Below are positions 47,591 through 54,212 of a stretch of 54,212 nt of DNA, piece after piece. Both the position numbers and the translations under genes were made by a program. Where the stretch lies: assembly GCA_947258845.1 (NCBI GenBank), contig CAMYJZ010000004.1, forward strand, positions 1 through 54,212, written 5' to 3'. Every line of letters starts with the position of its first letter. The stretch's first letter is position 1. This DNA comes from an uncultured Ectothiorhodospiraceae bacterium (GTDB taxonomy: Bacteria; Pseudomonadota; Gammaproteobacteria; UBA9214). Under the pieces are notes generated by a model that had not been told where the DNA came from, did no database searches, and saw only the letters and a list, made by a program, of their open reading frames with translations.

Positions 47591-50164
47591 ATGAACGAAT
47601 TCGCCAAAGAAATCCTGCCCGTCAATCTCGAAGACGAGATGAAGCAGTCCTATCTCGATTACGCCATGAGCGTGATCGTCGGGCGTGCCCTGCCCGATGT
47701 GCGCGACGGGTTGAAGCCGGTGCACCGCCGTGCGCTGTATGCGATGAGCGAACTGGGCAATGACTGGAACAAGGCCTACAAGAAGTCGGCCCGCATCGTC
47801 GGTGACGTGATCGGTAAGTACCATCCGCATGGCGACACCGCGGTCTACGACACCATCGTGCGCATGGCGCAACCCTTCTCGCTGCGCTACATGCTGGTCG
47901 ACGGCCAGGGCAACTTCGGTTCCGTCGACGGCGATTCGCCGGCCGCCATGCGTTACACCGAGGTGCGCATGGCGCGCATCGCGCATGAGCTGATCGCCGA
48001 TATCGACAAGGAAACGGTCGATTACATACCCAACTACGACGAGACCGAGCGGGAACCGGCGGTGTTCCCGACCCGCGTGCCGAACCTGCTGGTCAACGGC
48101 TCGGCCGGCATCGCCGTGGGCATGGCCACCAATATCCCGCCGCACAATCTCACCGAGATTACCAACGCCTGCCTGGCGCTGATCGATAATCCGGACATCG
48201 ATGTGGCCGGGCTCATGGAGCATGTGCCGGGACCGGACTTCCCCACGGCCGGCATCATCAACGGGGTGCGCGGCATCCACGAGGCCTACCGCACCGGTCG
48301 TGGCCGTATCTACATCCGTGCCCGCAGCCACATCGAGGATCGCGAGGCCAAGGGCCGCCAGTCCCTCGTCATTACCGAGCTCCCCTACCAGGTCAACAAG
48401 GCGCGCCTGCTCGAGAAGATCGCCGAGCTGGTCAAGGACAGGAAGGTCGACGGCATCTCGGGCCTGCGCGACGAATCGGACAAGGAAGGCATGCGCATGG
48501 TCATCGACCTGAAGCGCGGCGAGGTCGCCGAGGTCGTGCTGAACAACCTCTACCAGCACACCCAGTTGCAGAACGTGTTTGGCATCAACATGGTGGCCCT
48601 GGTTGACGGGCGGCCGCGGCTGCTGAACCTGAAGGAATGCCTGGAGGCGTTCGTTCGCCACCGCCGCGACGTGGTGACACGCCGCACGGTGTTCGAACTG
48701 AGAAAGGCACGCCAGCGTGCCCATGTACTGGAAGGCCTGGCCATTGCCCTGGCGAACATCGACGAGGTGATCGCGCTGATCAAGGGCTCGCCCAACCGCG
48801 CGGCCGCCAGGGAGGCCCTGATGGGGCGTAGCTGGGAGCCCGGCGTGGTCACCAGCATGCTGGAACGCGCCGGTGCCGATGCCTCGCGCCCGGAGGGGCT
48901 GGATGACAGCTTTGGCCTGCACGACGAGGGTTACCGGCTCTCCGACACCCAGACCCAGGCGATTCTGGACCTGCGCCTGCACCAGCTGACCGGGCTGGAA
49001 CAGGACAAGATCGTCACCGAGTACAAGGAGCTGCTCGACGAGATCGAGAGGCTGCTCAGGATCCTCAACAACCCGGACCGGCTGATGGAGGTGATCCGCG
49101 AAGAGCTGACGGCGCTGCTCGACCAGTACGGCGACGAGCGCCGCACCGAGATCATGACCGATCACCTGGACCTCACGCTGGAAGACCTGATCACCGAGGA
49201 GGACGTGGTGGTCACCCTCTCGCATGCCGGTTACGCGAAGTCCCAGCCCTTGACGGACTACCGGGCGCAGCGGCGCGGCGGGCGCGGCAAGAGCGCTGCC
49301 GATGTCAAGGAAGAGGACTTCATCGACAAGCTGTTCATCGCCAGCACCCACGACACCATCCTGTGCTTCTCGAGCCGTGGCAAGGTGTACTGGCTCAAGG
49401 TCTACGAACTGCCGCAGGCCGGTCGCGGTGCACGCGGCAAGCCGATCGTGAACCTGCTCCCGCTGGAGACCGGCGAGCGCATCAACGCCGTCCTGCCGAT
49501 CCGCGAGTTCACCGCCGACCACTACGTGTTCATGGTGACCGCGCTGGGTACGGTAAAGAAGACCGCGCTGTCCGATTTCTCCCGCCCGCGTGCCAGCGGC
49601 ATTATCGCCATCGACCTCAGGGATATTGATTACCTCGTGGACGTCGCCATTACCGATGGCTCGCGTGACATCATGCTGTTCAGTGATGCCGGCAAGGTGA
49701 TTCGCTTCAGCGAAGAGGATGTCAGGCCGATGGGCCGGACTGCCTGTGGTGTGCGCGGTATCAAGCTGCAGTCCGGACAGCGTGTGATATCCATGCTGAT
49801 TGCCAGCGACAGCCCGGTACTCACGGCAACCGAGAAAGGTTACGGCAAGCGCACCCTGGTGGATGACTATCCGGTCTACGGCCGTGGCGGGCAGGGCGTG
49901 ATCGGGATACAGGTCAACGAGCGCAATGGCAATGTCATCGGCGCCGTACATGCCGATGACAATGACGAAGTGATGCTGATCAGCGACGGCGGCACCCTGG
50001 TGCGTACCCGGGTCAACGAGATCTCCGTCATGGGGCGCAATACCCAGGGCGTACGCCTGATCGCCCTCTCGAAGAATGAAAAGCTGGTCGGTATGGAACG
50101 CATCATCGAGGTCAGGGAAGAGGGCGCAGAAGGCGATGAAGGCGAAGAGCTTGCTGACACATGA
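47591..50164 (+). CDS. gyrA: DNA gyrase subunit A
   Basis: GyrA is the DNA-cleaving subunit of gyrase. The 857-residue protein starts with [20 protein letters not shown] and has the catalytic Tyr in [10 protein letters not shown]. The quinolone region reads [17 protein letters not shown], with Thr at the place of E. coli Ser83 and Asp at 87; Thr there is natural in some species such as Pseudomonas, so it is not by itself evidence of resistance. The C-terminal beta-pinwheel carries the GyrA box QRRGGRGK near residue 560. The tail is acidic, as usual. serC begins 20 bases after the stop. Confidence 0.98.
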   Translation: MNEFAKEILPVNLEDEMKQSYLDYAMSVIVGRALPDVRDGLKPVHRRALYAMSELGNDWNKAYKKSARIVGDVIGKYHPHGDTAVYDTIVRMAQPFSLRYMLVDGQGNFGSVDGDSPAAMRYTEVRMARIAHELIADIDKETVDYIPNYDETEREPAVFPTRVPNLLVNGSAGIAVGMATNIPPHNLTEITNACLALIDNPDIDVAGLMEHVPGPDFPTAGIINGVRGIHEAYRTGRGRIYIRARSHIEDREAKGRQSLVITELPYQVNKARLLEKIAELVKDRKVDGISGLRDESDKEGMRMVIDLKRGEVAEVVLNNLYQHTQLQNVFGINMVALVDGRPRLLNLKECLEAFVRHRRDVVTRRTVFELRKARQRAHVLEGLAIALANIDEVIALIKGSPNRAAAREALMGRSWEPGVVTSMLERAGADASRPEGLDDSFGLHDEGYRLSDTQTQAILDLRLHQLTGLEQDKIVTEYKELLDEIERLLRILNNPDRLMEVIREELTALLDQYGDERRTEIMTDHLDLTLEDLITEEDVVVTLSHAGYAKSQPLTDYRAQRRGGRGKSAADVKEEDFIDKLFIASTHDTILCFSSRGKVYWLKVYELPQAGRGARGKPIVNLLPLETGERINAVLPIREFTADHYVFMVTALGTVKKTALSDFSRPRASGIIAIDLRDIDYLVDVAITDGSRDIMLFSDAGKVIRFSEEDVRPMGRTACGVRGIKLQSGQRVISMLIASDSPVLTATEKGYGKRTLVDDYPVYGRGGQGVIGIQVNERNGNVIGAVHADDNDEVMLISDGGTLVRTRVNEISVMGRNTQGVRLIALSKNEKLVGMERIIEVREEGAEGDEGEELADT

Positions 50165-50184
50165 GTGACCGGATGAGGTCCTGA

Positions 50185-51267
50185 ATGACACCGGTCTATA
50201 ATTTCAGTGCCGGGCCCGCGACCCTGCCAGGGCAGGTCCTGGCCCGCGCCCGCGAGGAATTGCTGGACTGGCACGGCTCGGGTATGTCGGTGATGGAGAT
50301 GAGTCACCGCGGCAAGGAGTTCATGTCGATCGCGCAGCAGGCGGAGACCAGGCTGCGCGAGCTGCTGGGCATCCCCGCCGACTACCATGTCCTGTTTCTG
50401 CAGGGCGGCGCCACCAGCCAGTTTTCCATGGTGCCGATGAACCTGCTGCGCGGCCGCCGGCAGGCCGACTATATCAATACCGGGGCCTGGTCGAAGAAGG
50501 CGATCGCCGAGGCCCGGCGCTACTGCAGCGTAAACGTGGCGGCCTCGTCGGAGGACCGCAACTTCACCACCATCCCGCCCGCGGACAGCTGGCAGCTGGA
50601 TCCCGCTGCGGCCTACGTGCACTACACCCCGAACGAGACCATCGGTGGCCTGGAGTTCGACTGGATACCGGAGACCGGCACGCTGCCGCTGGTCGCCGAC
50701 ATGTCCTCGACCATCCTGTCGCGGCCACTGGATGTCACGCGCTTCGGGCTGATCTATGCCGGCGCCCAGAAGAATATCGGTCCGGCCGGCCTGACCGTGG
50801 TCATCGTCAGAAGTGATCTGGTCGGCGATGTGCTCGACTTCACCCCGTCGATGTTCAATTACCAGTCACATGCCGATAACGGCTCCATGCTCAATACCCC
50901 GCCGACCTTTGCCTGGTACCTCGCGGGACTGGTATTCGAGTGGATCGGGGAGCGGGGTGGACTGGTGGCCATGGCGGAGGTCAACCAGCGCAAGGCCGGC
51001 AAGCTGTACGAGGTCATTGACCGCTTGGACTTCTATAGCAGCCCCGTCGATCCGCGCTACCGGTCATGGATGAATGTTCCTTTCATTCTGGCCGATGAAT
51101 CCCTGGATACCGAGTTCCTGTCACAGGCCGGGGACGCCGGTCTCCTGAACCTCAAGGGGCACCGCTCGGTCGGCGGGATGCGTGCGAGTATTTACAATGC
51201 CATGCCGGAGGCGGGTATCAGCACGCTGACCGAATTCATGGCCGAGTTCGAACGCAACCGCGGCTGA
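50185..51267 (+). CDS. serC: Phosphoserine aminotransferase
   Basis: SerC makes phosphoserine from 3-phosphohydroxypyruvate and also serves pyridoxine synthesis. The 360-residue protein begins VYNFSAGPATLP, has the PLP lysine in YAGAQKNIGPAG near residue 195 and the family stretch HADNGSMLNTPPTFAWYLAG. Length is normal. The run gyrA-serC-serA-pheA is the serine/aromatic block also found in pseudomonads, although there serA is not usually inserted between serC and pheA. Confidence 0.97.
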   Translation: MTPVYNFSAGPATLPGQVLARAREELLDWHGSGMSVMEMSHRGKEFMSIAQQAETRLRELLGIPADYHVLFLQGGATSQFSMVPMNLLRGRRQADYINTGAWSKKAIAEARRYCSVNVAASSEDRNFTTIPPADSWQLDPAAAYVHYTPNETIGGLEFDWIPETGTLPLVADMSSTILSRPLDVTRFGLIYAGAQKNIGPAGLTVVIVRSDLVGDVLDFTPSMFNYQSHADNGSMLNTPPTFAWYLAGLVFEWIGERGGLVAMAEVNQRKAGKLYEVIDRLDFYSSPVDPRYRSWMNVPFILADESLDTEFLSQAGDAGLLNLKGHRSVGGMRASIYNAMPEAGISTLTEFMAEFERNRG

Positions 51268-51331
51268 TCCTTTGCAGGGGCAGCCGCCCGATAACCCGGG
51301 TGTATTCTTGACAAGGGATAACGGCAACGCA

Positions 51332-52495
51332 ATGTACAAGATCCTTACCCTGAACAATATCTCTCCTGTCGGCCTCGAGCGCCTGCCGCGCGAGGATTAT
51401 GAAGTGGCCTCCGAAATCCAGCACCCGGATGCCGTCCTGCTGCGTTCCTATAACATGCATGACCTGGAGATCCCGTCCACGGTCAAGGCCATCGGCCGCG
51501 CCGGAGCCGGAGTCAACAACATCCCGGTGGACGTCATGAGCACGCGGGGCGTGCCGGTATTCAATGCGCCCGGTGCCAATGCCAATGCCGTGAAGGAACT
51601 GGTCATCGCCGGCATGCTGATGGCGGCACGCAATCTGGCCCGGGGATGGGATTTCGCGCGCACCCTCGAAGGCACGGATGAAGACATCCACAGGAAAGTC
51701 GAGTCCGGCAAGAAGCAGTTCGTCGGCTTCGAACTGCCGGGCAAGACCCTGGGCGTGGTCGGGCTGGGTGCCATCGGTGTCCAGGTCGCCAACGGTGCGC
51801 TGGCCCTGGGGATGAATGTCATCGGTTTCGACCCGGGCATCACGGTGCAGCGCGCCTGGGAAATGTCTTCGGACGTGCGCCAGGCGGCCAGCGTCGAGGA
51901 GCTGCTGGCTGCCGCCGACTTTGTGAGCTTTCACGTGCCGCTGGTTGATGCCACCAGCAACATGATCAACGCGGAGCGGCTCAGGCTGGCCAGGGACAAT
52001 GTGGTCATCCTCAACTTCTCGCGCAACGGTGTTGTCGACGACGAGGCCGTGGTGGCCGCGATCGATTCGGGCAAGGTCTACGCCTATGTGTGCGATTTCC
52101 CCAGTAACCTCATCAAGGATCATCCGCGGGTGATCACCCTGCCGCACCTCGGTGCTTCCACGCTGCAGGCCGAGGAGAACTGCGCGGTCATGGTCGCCGA
52201 GGAGGTCAGAGACTACCTCGAAAACGGCAACATCAGGAATTCGGTCAATTTCCCGGAGATGTTCATGCCACGCAATGGTGCCTACCGTCTGGCCGTGGTG
52301 AATGAGAATGTACCCAACATGCTCGGCCAGATCTCGACCTGTGTCGCGGAGGGCGGCCTGAATATCCTCGACATGATGAACAAGTCGAAGGGCGATCTCG
52401 CCTACACGCTGCTTGACGTCGATACGGAGGTACCACCCCGGTGTCTGGATCAGATGGCGAAGATCGAGGGGGTCCTGGCAGTCAGGGCGCTGTGA
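51332..52495 (+). CDS. serA: Phosphoglycerate dehydrogenase, short ACT-domain type
   Basis: SerA makes 3-phosphohydroxypyruvate, the substrate of SerC next door. The 387-residue protein begins MYKILTLNNISPVGLERLP and has the NAD motif VVGLGAIGVQVANGAL near 147. A catalytic Arg and acidic residue are expected in the AGAGVNNIPVDVMS and FSRNGVVDDEAV neighbourhood, and the His is in PHLGASTLQAEENCA. It ends in an ACT domain from about 320 (YRLAVVNENVPNMLGQIS). The start at 51332 was chosen over 51272, whose extra 20 residues are unlike the family. It differs from E. coli SerA (410 residues), and serine feedback cannot be inferred. Confidence 0.92.
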   Translation: MYKILTLNNISPVGLERLPREDYEVASEIQHPDAVLLRSYNMHDLEIPSTVKAIGRAGAGVNNIPVDVMSTRGVPVFNAPGANANAVKELVIAGMLMAARNLARGWDFARTLEGTDEDIHRKVESGKKQFVGFELPGKTLGVVGLGAIGVQVANGALALGMNVIGFDPGITVQRAWEMSSDVRQAASVEELLAAADFVSFHVPLVDATSNMINAERLRLARDNVVILNFSRNGVVDDEAVVAAIDSGKVYAYVCDFPSNLIKDHPRVITLPHLGASTLQAEENCAVMVAEEVRDYLENGNIRNSVNFPEMFMPRNGAYRLAVVNENVPNMLGQISTCVAEGGLNILDMMNKSKGDLAYTLLDVDTEVPPRCLDQMAKIEGVLAVRAL

Positions 52496-52575
52496 GCGGT
52501 TCCGTTTCAGGCGACGGGCGCAGCCGGGCGGGGTGCTATGTTCTCGTTATCCGGTTTGCGTTACCCTTCTGAAGC

Positions 52576-53661
52576 ATGAGTGCCGATAGCAAACTCGAGA
52601 GCCTGCGCGATCGCATCGATGCACTGGACGAACAGATCCAGGAGCTGATCAACGAGCGTGCCGGCTGTGCCAAGGCCATCGCCGAGATCAAGTCGATTAC
52701 CCGGGACAGCAGTGATTTCTACCGGCCGGAACGGGAGGCCGAAGTACTGCGGCGGATCAGCGAGCGCAACGCCGGGCCGCTGCCGGCCGAGGAGGTGGTG
52801 CGCCTGTTCCGGGAGATCATGTCGGCCTGCCTGGCGCTGGAGAAGCCGCTGACTATTGCCTTCCTGGGTCCGGAAGGGACCTTTACCCAGGCAGCGGCCC
52901 TCAAGCATTTCGGCCATTCCGTGCAGACCGTGGCGCTGGACGGTATCGACGACGTGTTCAGGGAGGTGGAGGCCGGTTCCGCCGACTACGGTGTGGTCCC
53001 GGTCGAGAATTCCACCGAGGGCGTGGTCAGTCATACCCTGGACCTGTTCCAGCGTTCGCCCCTGAATATCTGCGGCGAGGTGGAGCAGCGCATTCATCAT
53101 CACCTGCTGGCCATGGACGCCGACCTGGGGAAAATAAACCGGGTGCTGGCCCACCAGCAGGCCCTGGCGCAGTGCCGTGGCTGGCTGGATATCAATCTGC
53201 CGCACGCCGAGCGCGTGGCGGTCAGCAGCAATGCCGAGGCGGCGCGGACGGTGCCGGACTCGCCCGGGACGGCGGCCATTGCCAGTGACACGGCGGCCGA
53301 GTTATATGGCGTGGATGTCGTGGCACGCAATATCGAGGATGAACCGGACAACACCACCCGCTTCCTGGTGATCGGCAGCCGCAGTGTACAGGCCAGCGGC
53401 AATGACAAGACCTCGATCCTGGTGTCGGTGCACAACAAGCCGGGGGCCCTGTATGACATGCTGCAGCCGATTGCCCAGAACAACATCAGCATGACGCGCA
53501 TCGAGTCGCGCCCCTCCCGCCAGGGCGTGTGGGACTACATCTTCTATATCGACATGCAGGGGCATCGGGATGACGCCGCCGTTGCCGCCGCGCTGGCCGA
53601 GCTCCAGGCCCGGACCTTCGCCGTCAAGGTGCTGGGATCCTACCCGCGGGCCGTCCTGTAG
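52576..53661 (+). CDS. pheA: Bifunctional chorismate mutase/prephenate dehydratase
   Basis: PheA converts chorismate to prephenate and on to phenylpyruvate. The 361-residue protein has an N-terminal chorismate mutase (LRDRIDALDEQIQELINERA and later FYRPEREAEVLRRI), the dehydratase from about 95 (IAFLGPEGTFTQAAALKHFG) with the NTTRFLVIG motif near residue 258, and a C-terminal ACT domain with ESRPSRQGVWDYIFYID. The regulatory ACT domain suggests phenylalanine feedback control. It lies 80 bases after serA and is followed by repeats. Confidence 0.97.
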   Translation: MSADSKLESLRDRIDALDEQIQELINERAGCAKAIAEIKSITRDSSDFYRPEREAEVLRRISERNAGPLPAEEVVRLFREIMSACLALEKPLTIAFLGPEGTFTQAAALKHFGHSVQTVALDGIDDVFREVEAGSADYGVVPVENSTEGVVSHTLDLFQRSPLNICGEVEQRIHHHLLAMDADLGKINRVLAHQQALAQCRGWLDINLPHAERVAVSSNAEAARTVPDSPGTAAIASDTAAELYGVDVVARNIEDEPDNTTRFLVIGSRSVQASGNDKTSILVSVHNKPGALYDMLQPIAQNNISMTRIESRPSRQGVWDYIFYIDMQGHRDDAAVAAALAELQARTFAVKVLGSYPRAVL

Positions 53662-53810
53662 ACGCTGCTCCGGGTTATCTGCGGTTCGATATAAATTCAC
53701 CGCGGAGACGCAGAGGGCGCAGAGAAAAGTAATAGAATTCCTCACCGCAAAGGCGCAAAGGACGCAAAGAAAAAACAACATTCACCGCACGACTGCATGG
53801 ACGATGTATA

Positions 53811-54012
53811 TGGACGTACAAGTGTCGCGAGAGGGCAGGATGCCCAAAGCGACTGCAGGAGGTAGAGTAACGCATGGAGCAGTTACCGAGAGACGCGGAG
53901 AACGCGGAGAAGGATCTTGCTTAAAAACTAAGGAAGTTCTGATTAATTGAGGAAATCACGTCATTGCGAGCGCGATGTGCATGGAGGTACAAGTGCCGTG
54001 GGAGGCAGGAGA
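53811..54012 (+). repeat. Two direct copies of a GGACGTACAAGTGTCGCGAG-type motif
   Basis: TGGACGTACAAGTGTCGCGA then GAGGGCAGGA (53811-53840) is similar to TGGAGGTACAAGTGCCGTGG then GAGGCAGGA (53982-54010). The two copies lie in the same orientation inside the third palindromic element. Confidence 0.6.
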
Positions 54013-54156
54013 AGGTGAGACCGCGAAGCGGTCGAGAGGCTGGCCTGGGCCAAGCCGGGAACGGCCAGCGCGGCAATCCCGGGATTTAGAATCAATCGTT
54101 GGGAGATTGCTTAGTCACTTTGTTTTTCGCAATGACAGATTAATCAGAGTTTCCTT
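53930..54156. repeat. Nested 227-bp element with 18-bp terminal inverted repeats
   Basis: The left end AAGGAAGTTCTGATTAAT (53930-53947) and the right end (54139-54156) are inverted copies with two mismatches. Inside them are inverted CGTCATTGCGAG (53959-53970) and CGCAATGAC (54128-54136). The left end resembles the small repeat at 818-857. It encodes nothing and lies within the third palindromic element. Confidence 0.82.
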
Positions 54157-54212
54157 AATGAAATAATCACTCCGCGATCTCTGCGTCTCCGCGGTGAACA
54201 AGAGACCTTGTA

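Larger units (their letters stand above)
53696..54198. repeat. Palindromic repeat element, copy 3, interrupted by other repeats
   Basis: Outer motifs TTCACCGCGGAGACGCAGAG (53696-53715) and the mirrored GCGGTGAA (ending 54198) frame the element. Inside are further motif copies at 53741, 53781 and about 53881. At 503 bp it is longer than the copies at 8024-8278 and 25343-25657 because another element occupies its middle (53930-54156). The whole 551-bp tail of the window after pheA is repeats; no gene is credible there. Confidence 0.85.

Noticed and set aside
47656-47880. Quinolone-resistance change in gyrA
   Set aside because: Thr occurs naturally at the position of E. coli Ser83 in some species, so the sequence alone does not indicate acquired resistance.
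47498-50191. A long open frame of 897 codons antisense to gyrA
   Set aside because: It mirrors the codon structure of gyrA in GC-rich DNA, has no ribosome site and its protein looks like no known family.
53570-53950. Frames containing TAETQRAQRK and TAKAQRTQRK, seen near 53700 and similarly near 8200 and 25600
   Set aside because: These are translations of the palindromic repeat motifs, a known source of spurious protein annotation.

Overview
The window is about 54 kb of GC-rich bacterial chromosome. Its gene content points to a gammaproteobacterium, most likely near the Chromatiales/Ectothiorhodospiraceae. That placement is inferred from gene families and synteny, without a database search. 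Markers include zipA directly after smc, a DksA with a lysine/alanine-rich N-terminal extension, a YciB-YciI-BolA cluster, and a block shared with pseudomonads (mtaD-ubiG-phosphatase-yciK facing mtnA-gyrA-serC-pheA). No tRNA, rRNA, CRISPR array or intact prophage was seen.

Layout. 1-900: 3' end of pnp with its terminator, then a hemerythrin-like gene. 900-5950, all minus strand: a YheT-type hydrolase, acs, gluQ and dksA. 6050-8010: a CbbY-like phosphatase and an aminotransferase. 8020-8280: a repeat element. 8300-10800, minus: cysZ, a FGGY sugar kinase and queF. 10990-17270: smc-zipA-ligA. 17360-21410: a GGDEF-EAL protein, a tiny lipoprotein and a MinD-like ATPase with an altered Walker A. 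21490-24360, minus: ppiC-type lipoprotein, bolA, yciI, yciB and an unknown protein. 24480-31590: rnm, yciO, an M50 protease, trpS, scpA, scpB, rluB and an EndoIII-like glycosylase. 31770-32940: a lipoprotein with two thioredoxin-like domains.

From 32940 to 36540 the sequence is an accessory island. It holds a decayed IS3-family transposase, an AT-rich exported Ig-like protein, and about 1 kb of AT-rich non-coding DNA built around two copies of a 203-bp unit. Housekeeping genes resume at 36541: a gamma-glutamyltransferase, a lipoamide-dehydrogenase-type flavoprotein, yciK, rmuC, a Gph/MupP phosphatase, ubiG, mtaD, mscS and an OmpA-like gene on the minus strand, then mtnA, gyrA, serC, serA and pheA on the plus strand. 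The window ends in a nested stack of repeats.

How the genes work together. Several sets belong to one process. Chromosome maintenance is represented by smc, scpA, scpB, gyrA, ligA, rmuC, zipA and yciB. Serine and aromatic amino acid synthesis is represented by serC, serA and pheA. Methylthioadenosine salvage is represented by mtaD and mtnA. tRNA and rRNA maturation is represented by gluQ, queF, trpS, rluB and rnm. The CbbY-like phosphatase, a ribulokinase-like protein and a phosphoglycolate-type phosphatase would fit an organism that fixes carbon through the Calvin cycle, but no RuBisCO is present here. Small palindromic repeat elements are scattered through the region; three loci share one architecture and one of them has been invaded by a second repeat family.
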